Assembly: GCF_029081005.1 (NCBI RefSeq)
Contig: NZ_JAJQTQ010000008.1
Location: 1 to 64,000, forward strand
DNA: 64,000 bases
Origin: Halomonas elongata
Lineage (GTDB): Bacteria > Pseudomonadota > Gammaproteobacteria > Pseudomonadales > Halomonadaceae
Direction: 5' to 3'
Made by a program: the position numbers and the translations under genes. This document shows, one piece after another, positions 15,909 to 25,098 of the stretch (position 1 is the stretch's first letter; each line of letters starts with the position of its first letter). The notes below the pieces were generated by a model. That model worked only from the letters and a program-made list of their open reading frames with translations, had not been told where the DNA came from and searched no databases.

Positions 15909-18900
15909 CAAGACGCGTGGCCATCATCGGTGTCGCCCACCGGATGCCGGGAACCACCCCGGAAGGATTCTGGCAGGACCTGCGAGCCGAAAAGGACCTG
16001 GTGACCCAGGTCGCGGCCGACCGCTGGAGCCATGAGGCCTTCCAGCACCCCGACAAGCGCAATCCCGGCACCAGCGTGACCTTCGCCGCCGGCAGCCTGG
16101 GCGACATCAGTGGCTTCGATGCCGACTTCTTCGGCATCTCGCCCCGCGAGGCGGCCAACATGGACCCCCAGCAGCGCATGCTCCTGGAGCTGACCTGGGA
16201 GAGCATGGAAAGCGCCGGCATGCCGCCCTCGCGGCTGCGCGGCAGCCAGTGCGGCGTCTTCCTGGGCGTCGCGGCACTGGACTACTCCTATCGATATACC
16301 GGCGACATGGGGGCCATCGACGCCTCCACCGCCACCGGCAACACCTCGAGCATCGCCTCGAACCGGCTCTCCTACCTGTTCGACCTGCACGGCCCCAGCA
16401 TGTCGGTGGACACCGCCTGTTCTTCCTCGATGGTGGCCTTCCACCAGGCCTGCCAGGCGATCCGCGCCGGCGAGACGAGCCTGGCGCTGGCCGGCGGTAT
16501 CAGCCTGCACCTGCACCCCTACGGCTTCATCATCTTCTCCAAGGCCAGCATGCTCTCGCCCACGGGCCGCTGCCGGGTGTTCGACGCCGACGGCGACGGC
16601 TATGTCCGCTCGGAAGGCGCCGGCATGTTCCTGCTCAAGGACTACGACCAGGCCGTGGCCGACGGTGACACCATCCTCGCCGTGGTGGCCGGCTCGACCG
16701 TCAATACCGACGGCCACAAGCAGGGACTCACCGTGCCCAACCCCGAGGCCCAGATCGCCCTGATGCGTCAGGTCTACGAGCGGGCCGGTATCGAACCGAA
16801 CGAGATCGACTACCTCGAGGCTCATGGCACCGGCACCGCCGTCGGCGACCCCATCGAGACCCGCGCCATCGGCGAGGCGCTGGGCAAGCGCCGGCAGTCG
16901 CCGTTGCCCATCGGCTCGGTGAAGAGCAACCTCGGCCACCTGGAAACCGCTTCCGGTGTCGCCGGCCTGGCCAAGGCGCTCTACAGCCTGCGTCATCGCG
17001 AGGTACCGGCCACCATCGGCATCCGTCGTCCCAATCCCAGGATCCAGTTCGACGACTGGAACCTGGACGTCGTCACCCAGGCTCGCCCCTTGAAGGCGGA
17101 AGGACGCCTGGTCATCGGCGTCAACTCCTTCGGCTTCGGCGGCGCCAACGCCCACGTCATCCTCGAGAGCCCGCCCGAGACACCGGCACCGACACCGCCC
17201 CCCGTCTCCGACGAACCGCTGCCGCTGCGGCTCTCCGCCCGGGGCGAGCCGGCCCTGCGCGCCATGGCCGGCCAGCTCGCCGACTGGCTGCGCGACACCG
17301 ACAGCGCGCTCTACGACATCGCCGACACCCTCTACCGGCGCCGCGAGCACCACACCGATGGTGCCCTGCTGTTCGCCGCCGACAAGCAGGATGCCGCCGA
17401 GCGCCTGGCCGCCTTCGCCGATCCCGAGCGTGCCCCCGGCAAACGCCCGGTGATCCAGGGCCAGCGTCTCGACGCCGCCCAGGGCCCCGCCTTCGTCTAC
17501 GACGGCAACGGTTGCCAATGGGAAACCATGGGCCGCGACCTGCTCGCCGACTCCAAGGTCTTCGCCGCCGCCATCGATGAGGTCGACGCCCTCTTCCAGC
17601 GCCATGCCGACTTCTCGCTGCGCGCCGAGCTCGAAGGCGACAACGGCAGCGACCGCTTCGTGCGCACCGAAATCGCCCAGCCGGCCCTGTTCGCCGTGCA
17701 GGTCGGCATCACCCGAGTGCTCGCCGCCCAGGGCATCGAGCCCGTTGCCGTCACCGGCCACAGCGTCGGCGAAGTCGCCGCCGCCTGGGCCTGCGGCGCC
17801 CTGTCGCTGGAAGACGCCGTGCGCGTGATCCACCTGCGCAGCCACTTCCAGGGCCTGACCCGGGGCCAGGGCGAGATGACCGCCGTGGGCCTGGGGGCCG
17901 AGGCCATCGCCGCCTACCTGGAGCGTCCCGAGTATCGCGACATCCACCTGGCCGGCACCAACAGCGCCCAGGGCGTGACCCTCGCCGGCCCCGCCGAAGC
18001 ACTGAGCCGCCTGGAAGCCGAACTCGACGCCCAGCGCCATTTCGCCAAGCGCCTGCCGCTGGACTACGCCTTCCACAGTCCGGCCATGGATCCCATCCGC
18101 GACGACCTGATCGCCGCACTGGAGGGACTGCATCCCCGGCAGGCCCGCATTCCCTACATCTCGACGGTGACCGGCGAGGAACTCGACGGCGAACGCCTCG
18201 ACGCCGACTACTGGTGGCACAACATCCGCCAGCCCGTGCGTTTCGACGCTGCCGCCCGAGCAGTCATCGCCGACGGCACCAATGTACTGGTCGAGATCGG
18301 CGCCCACCCGATCCTCAAGCGCTACCTGAGCGAAGCCCTGCGCGACGCGGCGCTCGATGGCCTGATCATCGGCACCCTGGAACGCGACCTGCCGGGGCCC
18401 GTCTGCCTCGACCGCGCCATCGGCCAGACACTGCTCTCGGGCCTCGAGACCGACACCGACCACTGGTTCCCGGTAACCGGACGCCTCGCCGAGCTGCCGC
18501 GCTATCCCTGGCAACGCCAGTCCTACCGGATGCCGAGCACCTCGGACGCTCTGGGGCTGCTGGCACGCCACTACGAACACCCCCTGCTCGGTTACCGCCT
18601 GGCCCAGCACACCCTGACCTGGGAAAGCCAGCTCGACACTGGTCGACAGCCCTGGCTGGCGGATCACGTGGTCGGCGATGCCGCCATCTTCCCCGGCGCC
18701 GGCTTCGTCGAGCTGACCCTGGCCGCCGCCGCGCACTGGCGCGAAGCGGCGCCGCTCGACGTCGAGGAACTCGAGATCCAGGCGCCCCTGATGCTCGATG
18801 GCCAGCACGGCCGTCTCACCCGGCTGGCCATCGCCCCCGACGACGGCCGCGTCACCATCCACTCGCGGGAGCCGGCCGTCGGCGAGGAATGGCAGCTCCA

Positions 18901-21900
18901 CGCCACCGCCCGCATCATGACCCAGAGCCGAGGCCTGCTGCTGGAGCGTACCGCCCCGGCCCTGCCCGACCGGGCGCCGGACCTGGAGCTGGACGAACAT
19001 CTGGCGATGGCCAGTCGCCTGGGCCTGGACTATGGTCCGGCCTTCCAGGCCATCGACCGCGCCTGGATCGAGGACGACGGCGTCATCGGTCGCGTCCGCC
19101 CCACCCCGGCGATCGAGGAACAACTGGCACTGCAGCACCTGCACCCCGGTATTCTCGACAGCGCCTTCCAGCTGTTCCTGCCGCTGCTGGCCCGCGAGGG
19201 TCACGATATGCGAGGCATGGCCTTCGTCCCGGTCCGCGTGGGCCGCATCCAGTGGGCGCCGGAGGCCGGCCGCCCGGTCCTGGCCCGAGCCCGGCTGCTC
19301 AAGCGCGCGCCCTACTCCTTCACCGCCGACTTCGAGCTCTTCGACGACCGGGGCCGCGCCGTGGCGGTCGTCAGCGAGACCCGCTTCAAGGCGGTCCGCC
19401 TGACCCAATCCGCCGAGCAGGCGCTGAGCCATCTCGACGTTCGCCTGACGCCGGCACCACGCCCACAGCGTCGCCAGCCGGCCGACTTGACCGCGCTGGA
19501 AGCCGCCATGCCGGGGCTGATCGACGGCTATGCCGAGGCCACCGGACAACGCTACGCCAATGAGGTCGCCCCGCTTCTCGACCGGCTGGCCGAAGCCTTC
19601 GCCGCCGAGGCGCTGGACGGCGAGCTGCATGACGGCGTCCTCGGTCGCTCCCGCTATCAGGCGCTGGCCAGTGCGCATCCGCAGGCCCGCCCCCTGCTCG
19701 ACCAGTTGCTACGCCTGCTTCAGGACGCCGGCCGCCTCGAGCCCGGCGACGAGGGCTGGACGCGCATCGAAGACGACGACGAGGTCGACGCCACCACCAT
19801 CTGGCGCCTGCTGGCCCAGGACTACCCGGGCTATATCGGCCCCATCCATCGGCTCGGCCGTTTCGGGCTCAACCTGCGGGACCTGCTGGCCGGCCATCGC
19901 GATGCCGCCGACATCGGCCTCGACCGCGACCGCCTGACGCGCCTTAACCGCCAGTTGATCGGCCATGATGGCTGGCGGGCCATCGCCACGCCCCTCGGCG
20001 AGGCATTGGCCGATACCCTGGCGCAGTTGCCCGACGGGCAGCGCCTCACCTTGCTCGAGGCCGGCGTCAGTGCCCCGGCACTGGGCGAGCGACTCGCCGA
20101 CCTGGTCGATCCCGATCGCTGTGACTACCGGATCCTCACCGCCGGTGAACTCGCCTGGCAGCACGCCGAGCAGTTGCGCGAGCGCCAGCCGCTGATCGAG
20201 GTCGAGTCGCTGGAAGCCCCGCATGAGCGGTCGTCGCAGGAGGCCTCGCGGCATGCCCAACTGGCTCTGGTCTCGCTGGATGTCACCAATCGCGACCTCA
20301 GCCGCCGCCTGATCGAGGCCCTTCCGGAGCGGCTCGCGCCCGGAGCCCGCATTCTGCTGCTCGGGGTCGCCCCCTCCGCCTGGCTCGATACCCTGCTGGC
20401 TGCCCCCGGCCTGGACGCCGAAGGCAATGCGCCCGCCGCCTGCGAGCTCGACGACGTCACCGACCTGCTCGCCCGTCTCGGCGCCGAACAGGTCCAGCCG
20501 CTGCCCCTGGAAGACGAGGCCGGCGCCTATCTCGTGCACGCTCGTCTGCCCGACCAGGCCAGCCAGGTCGACGACCTCGATACCTCGCCGGCCGACTACC
20601 TGCTGGTCATCGACGACACGGATCGCGCCCTCGCCGAGCGCCTCGCCGCCGACCTGGAACGCCGGGGGCATCGGGTGGCGATCGGCGACGAACACCAGGC
20701 CGCCCAGGCCGGGCATATCGTCGACCTGCGCAGCACGGGCCTCGAGCGCTGCCAGCAGGCGGCACGCTGGGCGACCGCCTTCGAAGCGCGTGACGACATG
20801 CCGACGCTGTGGCTGATCACCCGGGACGTGGCCGCCATCTGGCGCGATAGCTCCGCCCCGGACACGCACGTCAGTGACGATGCCGCCCTCTGGGGCTTCG
20901 GTCGCTCCCTGGCCAACGAGGCCCAGGACGTTCAGGTCCGCCTGCTCGACCTGCCCGGCGGCGATCTCGAGAGAGAGGCCCTCGAGGCCCTGGGCGACGA
21001 ACTCGTCGACCCCGACGACGAAACCGAAGTGGCGCTCGACGCCAAGGGCACCCGCTTCGCTACCCGGCTGCGCATCCTGCCTGCACCGGGCACGGCGACG
21101 CATGAAACTCAGGCCCCGGAGGCGCCACGAGGCGCCATGACGCTCGGCTTCCCGCTGCCCGGCCAACTGCGCCATCTGGCCTGGCAGCCGACCGACCTGC
21201 CGGCACCCAGCGAGGGCGAAGTGGGCATCCGCGTCGAGGCCACCGGCCTCAACTTCCGCGATGTCATGTACACCCTGGGCCTGCTCTCCGACGAGGCCAT
21301 CGAGAACGGCTTCGCCGGCCCGACGCTGGGCCTGGAATTCGCCGGCGTCGTCGAGCAGCTCGGGCCGGGCGTCGAAGGATTCGCGCCGGGCGACGCCGTG
21401 GTCGGCTTCGGTCCGGCCAGCTTCAGCGACCGGCTGGTCGCCAGCCAGTACGCCATCGCGCCCCTGCCCCGCGACATCGACTTCGCCGCGGCGGCGACGA
21501 TCCCGACGACCTTCTTCACCGTCTACTACGCGCTGAAGCATCTCGCCCGCCTGTCGCCCGGCGAACACGTGCTGATCCACGGTGCCGCCGGCGGCGTCGG
21601 GCTGGCCGCCATCCAGGTGGCCCGCTGGCTGGGCGCCGAGATCCACGCCACCGTAGGGGCCGAGGAAAAACGCGACTTCCTGCGCCTGAGCGGTATCGAT
21701 CGCCTCTACGATTCGCGTTCGCTGACCTTCGCCGAGGAGATCCTCGCCGACACCGACGGACGCGGCGTCGACGTGGTCCTCAACTCCCTGGCCGGCGAGG
21801 CGATCAACCAGAACCTGCGCGTGCTGCGCCCCTTCGGTCGCTTCCTGGAGCTCGGCAAGCGCGATTTCTACGAGAACACCCACATCGGCCTGCGGCCCTT

Positions 21901-23353
21901 CCGCAACAACCTCAGCTACTTCGGCATCGATTCCGACCAGTTGATGAAGGTCTGCCCGGACCTCACCCAGACACTGTTCAGCGAGATGATGGCGCTGTTC
22001 GAGGACGGCACTTTCACGCCGCTGCCCTATACCGCCTTCGGCAATCGCCAGGTGGTCGAGGCCTTCCGCTACATGCAGCAGGCGCGCCAGATCGGCAAGG
22101 TGGTCGTCACCCAGGACCAGCCCCTGCGCCCCGACACCGACGACACGGCGCCCCCGGCGGCACCCGACCTGCCGGCCGACGCCACCTACCTGGTCACCGG
22201 TGGCCTCGGCGGTTTCGGCCTGCGCAGCGCCCAGTGGCTGGCCGAACGCGGCGCTCGCCACCTGGTGCTGGTCGGCCGTCGTGGCGCCGCCTCACCCGAG
22301 GCCGCCGAGGGCATCGCCGCCCTCGAGGCGCAAGGCGTGTCCGTGGAAGCCGCGGCCTGCGATGTCGCCGATCACGACGCCCTGGCCGCGCTGCTCGAGC
22401 GTTGCCGTGCCGAGCACCCGCCGCTGAAGGGCATCATCCATGCCGCGGCGGTGATCGAAGACGGCCTGATCCGCAACCTCGACGAGGCGCGCATCGCCCG
22501 GGTACTGACACCGAAGATCGAGGGCGCCCGTCACCTGGACGCCCTGACCCGGGACGACGACCTGGATATCTTCGTGCTCTATTCCTCGGCGACCACCTTG
22601 TTCGGCAACCCCGGCCAGGCCAGCTACGTCGCCGCCAACCACTGGCTGGAGGCCCTGGCCGCCAGTCGTCGCGCCCAGGGCCTGCCGGCCACCTGCGTGC
22701 GCTGGGGCGCCATCGAGGACGCCGGCTTCCTGGCCCGCAACACCCGGACCCGCGACGCCCTGCAGGAGCGTCTCGGCGGTTCGGCGCTGCGCGCCGACGA
22801 TGCTCTCGAGGTGCTGGGTCGCATGCTCGCCGCCCCCGGACCGAGCCTCGGCGTGCTGGAGCTCGACTGGTCGGCCCTGGCCCGCTCGCTGCCCACCGCC
22901 GATGCCCCGCGCTTTGCCGAGATCGCGCGTGCCGCCGGTGACGAAGGCCAGCAGGACGATGGCGACCAGGACCTGGCACGCCTGCTTGCCGAACTGTCTC
23001 CCGAGGAGCTCCACACCACCGTGACCGATCTGCTCAAGGCGGAACTCGCCAGCATCCTGCTGGTGGAAGAAAGCAGGATCGACGTGCACCGCTCGGTCTA
23101 TGACATGGGCTTCGACTCGCTGATGGGCGTGGAACTGATGACCGCCATCGAGTCTCGCCTCGGCGTGCGCGTGCCGGTCATGGTACTCAGCGAAGCTTCG
23201 ACCCTCGACAAGCTCAGCGGCGTGCTGATCGACCGCCTGACACGCGACGATATCGAAGACGACGACGGCGACGCCGAACTGGCCTCGCTGGCCGCACGCC
23301 ACGGCGCCGATGCCATTGCCGACGCGCCCTCGGAGGAGGTCACTGCCCGATGA
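15905..23353 (+). CDS. fully reducing type I PKS/fatty-acid synthase (WcbR-like), KS-AT-DH-(degenerate MT)-ER-KR-ACP
   Basis: This encodes 2482 residues in one frame. KS spans about 1-420, with C172 in DTACSSS, H307 in EAHGTGT and H345 in KSNLGH. AT spans about 500-830, with S620 in GHSVGE. DH spans about 890-1180, with H921 and D1085. Residues about 1200-1580 resemble a carbon-methyltransferase fold but lack its glycine-rich SAM loop. ER is centred on HGAAGGVG (about 1892-1899), KR has TGGLGGFG (2098-2105) and Y2241, and ACP has S2405 in GFDSLMG. All reducing steps are present, so the product should be a saturated chain made iteratively. There is no thioesterase; the C-terminal ACP and the coupled oxoamine synthase gene suggest release by condensation with an amino acid. 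Confidence 0.93.
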   Translation: MTRRVAIIGVAHRMPGTTPEGFWQDLRAEKDLVTQVAADRWSHEAFQHPDKRNPGTSVTFAAGSLGDISGFDADFFGISPREAANMDPQQRMLLELTWESMESAGMPPSRLRGSQCGVFLGVAALDYSYRYTGDMGAIDASTATGNTSSIASNRLSYLFDLHGPSMSVDTACSSSMVAFHQACQAIRAGETSLALAGGISLHLHPYGFIIFSKASMLSPTGRCRVFDADGDGYVRSEGAGMFLLKDYDQAVADGDTILAVVAGSTVNTDGHKQGLTVPNPEAQIALMRQVYERAGIEPNEIDYLEAHGTGTAVGDPIETRAIGEALGKRRQSPLPIGSVKSNLGHLETASGVAGLAKALYSLRHREVPATIGIRRPNPRIQFDDWNLDVVTQARPLKAEGRLVIGVNSFGFGGANAHVILESPPETPAPTPPPVSDEPLPLRLSARGEPALRAMAGQLADWLRDTDSALYDIADTLYRRREHHTDGALLFAADKQDAAERLAAFADPERAPGKRPVIQGQRLDAAQGPAFVYDGNGCQWETMGRDLLADSKVFAAAIDEVDALFQRHADFSLRAELEGDNGSDRFVRTEIAQPALFAVQVGITRVLAAQGIEPVAVTGHSVGEVAAAWACGALSLEDAVRVIHLRSHFQGLTRGQGEMTAVGLGAEAIAAYLERPEYRDIHLAGTNSAQGVTLAGPAEALSRLEAELDAQRHFAKRLPLDYAFHSPAMDPIRDDLIAALEGLHPRQARIPYISTVTGEELDGERLDADYWWHNIRQPVRFDAAARAVIADGTNVLVEIGAHPILKRYLSEALRDAALDGLIIGTLERDLPGPVCLDRAIGQTLLSGLETDTDHWFPVTGRLAELPRYPWQRQSYRMPSTSDALGLLARHYEHPLLGYRLAQHTLTWESQLDTGRQPWLADHVVGDAAIFPGAGFVELTLAAAAHWREAAPLDVEELEIQAPLMLDGQHGRLTRLAIAPDDGRVTIHSREPAVGEEWQLHATARIMTQSRGLLLERTAPALPDRAPDLELDEHLAMASRLGLDYGPAFQAIDRAWIEDDGVIGRVRPTPAIEEQLALQHLHPGILDSAFQLFLPLLAREGHDMRGMAFVPVRVGRIQWAPEAGRPVLARARLLKRAPYSFTADFELFDDRGRAVAVVSETRFKAVRLTQSAEQALSHLDVRLTPAPRPQRRQPADLTALEAAMPGLIDGYAEATGQRYANEVAPLLDRLAEAFAAEALDGELHDGVLGRSRYQALASAHPQARPLLDQLLRLLQDAGRLEPGDEGWTRIEDDDEVDATTIWRLLAQDYPGYIGPIHRLGRFGLNLRDLLAGHRDAADIGLDRDRLTRLNRQLIGHDGWRAIATPLGEALADTLAQLPDGQRLTLLEAGVSAPALGERLADLVDPDRCDYRILTAGELAWQHAEQLRERQPLIEVESLEAPHERSSQEASRHAQLALVSLDVTNRDLSRRLIEALPERLAPGARILLLGVAPSAWLDTLLAAPGLDAEGNAPAACELDDVTDLLARLGAEQVQPLPLEDEAGAYLVHARLPDQASQVDDLDTSPADYLLVIDDTDRALAERLAADLERRGHRVAIGDEHQAAQAGHIVDLRSTGLERCQQAARWATAFEARDDMPTLWLITRDVAAIWRDSSAPDTHVSDDAALWGFGRSLANEAQDVQVRLLDLPGGDLEREALEALGDELVDPDDETEVALDAKGTRFATRLRILPAPGTATHETQAPEAPRGAMTLGFPLPGQLRHLAWQPTDLPAPSEGEVGIRVEATGLNFRDVMYTLGLLSDEAIENGFAGPTLGLEFAGVVEQLGPGVEGFAPGDAVVGFGPASFSDRLVASQYAIAPLPRDIDFAAAATIPTTFFTVYYALKHLARLSPGEHVLIHGAAGGVGLAAIQVARWLGAEIHATVGAEEKRDFLRLSGIDRLYDSRSLTFAEEILADTDGRGVDVVLNSLAGEAINQNLRVLRPFGRFLELGKRDFYENTHIGLRPFRNNLSYFGIDSDQLMKVCPDLTQTLFSEMMALFEDGTFTPLPYTAFGNRQVVEAFRYMQQARQIGKVVVTQDQPLRPDTDDTAPPAAPDLPADATYLVTGGLGGFGLRSAQWLAERGARHLVLVGRRGAASPEAAEGIAALEAQGVSVEAAACDVADHDALAALLERCRAEHPPLKGIIHAAAVIEDGLIRNLDEARIARVLTPKIEGARHLDALTRDDDLDIFVLYSSATTLFGNPGQASYVAANHWLEALAASRRAQGLPATCVRWGAIEDAGFLARNTRTRDALQERLGGSALRADDALEVLGRMLAAPGPSLGVLELDWSALARSLPTADAPRFAEIARAAGDEGQQDDGDQDLARLLAELSPEELHTTVTDLLKAELASILLVEESRIDVHRSVYDMGFDSLMGVELMTAIESRLGVRVPVMVLSEASTLDKLSGVLIDRLTRDDIEDDDGDAELASLAARHGADAIADAPSEEVTAR

Positions 23354-24681
23354 GCCAGGATGCGTCACGCAACGACCTCAAGCGTCAGCTCCTCGACGGA
23401 GCGCGCAAGCGCAAGCGTTCACGCCCCGCGCCGGATCGCCCCGACAAGTCCGAGACATCCGGCGGCGCGGTGTCGGATCGACTGACGCGTTTCGACACCC
23501 ACCCGGGTTACCAGCAGCTGACCATGATGCGCGAGGCGGCACGCCGCCTCGGCCTGACGGACCCCTTCTTCCGTTGCCACCAGGGCAATGCCGGGGCCAC
23601 CAGCCGCATCGACGACCGAGAGGTCATCAACTTCGCCAGCTACAACTACCTGGGCTTCTCCGGCGACCCCCGGGTCAACCAGGCCGCCATCGACGCCGTT
23701 CAACACTATGGCAGCTCGGTGTCGGCCAGCCGCATCGTCTCCGGCGAGCGGCCCATTCACGGTGAACTCGAACGCGCCATGGCCGACGCCTACCAGGTCG
23801 ACGACGCCGTGGTGTTCGTCAGCGGCCACGCCACCAACGTCTCCACCCTGGGCTATCTGCTGGGGCCGGGAGACCTGATCCTCCACGACGAGTACATTCA
23901 CAACAGCGCGCTGGTCGGCGCCCAGCTCTCCGGCGCTCGGCGAATGGGCTTCGCGCACAACGACGCCGACGCCCTGGAAGACCTGCTGCGCCGCCATCGT
24001 CCACAGTTCGAGCGTGTCGTGATCGTCATCGAGGGGCTCTACAGCATGGACGGCGACCTGCCCGACCTGCCGCGCTTCGTCGAGATCAAGCGTCGTCACC
24101 AGGCCTGGCTGATGGTCGACGAGGCGCACTCCTTCGGCGTGCTCGGCGAGAATGGCCTCGGCCTGCGCGAGCACTTCGACGTGCCGTCCGACGCGGTGGA
24201 CATCTGGATGGGCACCATGAGCAAGACACTGGCCGGCTGTGGCGGCTACATCGCCGGTTGCCAGGCCCTGGTGGACACCCTGCGCCACCTGGCGCCGGGC
24301 TTCCTCTACAGCGTCGGCATGCCTACCCAGGTGGCAGCCCCCTCGCTCAAGGTGCTGGAGCTGATGCGCGAAGAACCGCAGCGTGCCCGGCGCCTGCGCG
24401 ACATCTCGCGCTACTTCCTGGAGCACGCCCGCGCCCTGGGGCTGGATACCGGCGAAAGCATCGGCGCCGCCGTGGTCCCGGTGATCATCGGCAGCTCGGC
24501 ACGCGCCGCCGGCCTCTCCCACGCCCTGTTCGAGCGAGGCATCAACGTCCAGCCGATCCTGCACCCCGCCGTGCCCGAGCAGAGCGCGCGATTGCGCTTC
24601 TTCCTCTCCTGCGAGCATACCGAACAGCAGGTCGACCAGACCCTCGACGCCCTGAACGAGGAACTCGCCCGGCTGCGGTGA
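23350..24681 (+). CDS. alpha-oxoamine synthase, PLP-dependent (WcbT-like; AONS/SPT family)
   Basis: This encodes 443 residues. A basic, likely disordered ~45-residue N-terminal extension precedes a full alpha-oxoamine synthase: NFASYNYLGFSGDPRV, SGERPIHGELE, DEAHSFGVLG (D257, H260) and the PLP lysine K292 in TMSKTLAGCGG. Relatives are 8-amino-7-oxononanoate synthase and serine palmitoyltransferase, which condense an acyl thioester with an amino acid and lose CO2. Its ATG overlaps the PKS stop, so I infer that it offloads the PKS acyl-ACP as an aminoketone, as Fum8 does for fumonisin. Biotin synthesis is less likely because no bio genes are near. Its last 43 coding bases lie in a 50-bp direct repeat. 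Confidence 0.9.
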   Translation: MSQDASRNDLKRQLLDGARKRKRSRPAPDRPDKSETSGGAVSDRLTRFDTHPGYQQLTMMREAARRLGLTDPFFRCHQGNAGATSRIDDREVINFASYNYLGFSGDPRVNQAAIDAVQHYGSSVSASRIVSGERPIHGELERAMADAYQVDDAVVFVSGHATNVSTLGYLLGPGDLILHDEYIHNSALVGAQLSGARRMGFAHNDADALEDLLRRHRPQFERVVIVIEGLYSMDGDLPDLPRFVEIKRRHQAWLMVDEAHSFGVLGENGLGLREHFDVPSDAVDIWMGTMSKTLAGCGGYIAGCQALVDTLRHLAPGFLYSVGMPTQVAAPSLKVLELMREEPQRARRLRDISRYFLEHARALGLDTGESIGAAVVPVIIGSSARAAGLSHALFERGINVQPILHPAVPEQSARLRFFLSCEHTEQQVDQTLDALNEELARLR

Positions 24682-24688
24682 TTCGTCA
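24639..24688 (+). repeat. 50-bp direct repeat, left copy
   Basis: Positions 24639-24688 are identical to 40987-41036. This copy is the 3' end and stop codon of the oxoamine synthase gene plus seven bases beyond. The two copies bracket the whole nitrate-respiration block. Confidence 0.95.
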
Positions 24689-24701
24689 TCACCCGTTCAT
24701 G

Positions 24702-25088
24702 CTAGCCCCACCAGGAGAGCGGATGGTGGCGGACGGCCGTGCCCACGACATAGACAAACACCAGCACGGCCAGTCCGGCTGCGCTCGCGCGCTGCCATGG
24801 GGTGCGGCCACGCTTGAGGGCAACGGTCCCCAGCCCGATGTAGACCAGCAGACCGATGAGCTTGGCGGCCAACCAGGGATGCTGGTGTGGCCAGAAGCGC
24901 AGCAGCAGCATCAGCCACACCCCGAAGGCCAACAGAGCGGTATCGATCAGGTGAGGAAGGACACGCACCCACCTTTTCTGCAATTGCGATGATGCCGATA
25001 CCGACCACCAGGCTCTCAATACGAACAAGGCCAGACTCAAGACGGCCATCGTCATGTGCAGATGCTTGATCAGCCAATAGAGCGACAT
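24702..25088 (-). CDS. SirB2-family membrane protein
   Basis: This encodes 128 residues with about four hydrophobic helices covering nearly the whole protein, starting MSLYWLIKHLHMTMAVLSLALF. The conserved HLHM(T) pair and the LPHLIDTALL segment are typical of the SirB2/YchQ family. GGAGGAAGC precedes the ATG. It follows nnrS on the same strand with a 10-base gap and is the last gene of the nar side before the left repeat. The molecular role of SirB2 proteins is not established; linkage to nnrS hints at a part in haem/NO or respiratory physiology. Confidence 0.8.
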   Translation of the reverse strand: MSLYWLIKHLHMTMAVLSLALFVLRAWWSVSASSQLQKRWVRVLPHLIDTALLAFGVWLMLLLRFWPHQHPWLAAKLIGLLVYIGLGTVALKRGRTPWQRASAAGLAVLVFVYVVGTAVRHHPLSWWG

Positions 25089-25098
25089 GCTTCCTCCG

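Noticed and set aside
15890..19678. Long open frame of about 1262 codons on the minus strand opposite the PKS
   Set aside because: It mirrors the GC-rich codon pattern of the PKS gene, has low-complexity Gly/Val/Gln-rich translation, no domain and no ribosome site. The plus strand carries intact PKS catalytic motifs.
19709..22261. Second long minus-strand frame opposite the PKS
   Set aside because: Same explanation: a shadow of the codon bias in the PKS gene with no recognisable protein features.
23350..24681. Calling the PLP enzyme biotin-pathway BioF
   Set aside because: It lacks neighbouring bio genes, has an extra basic N-terminus and is translationally coupled to the PKS.
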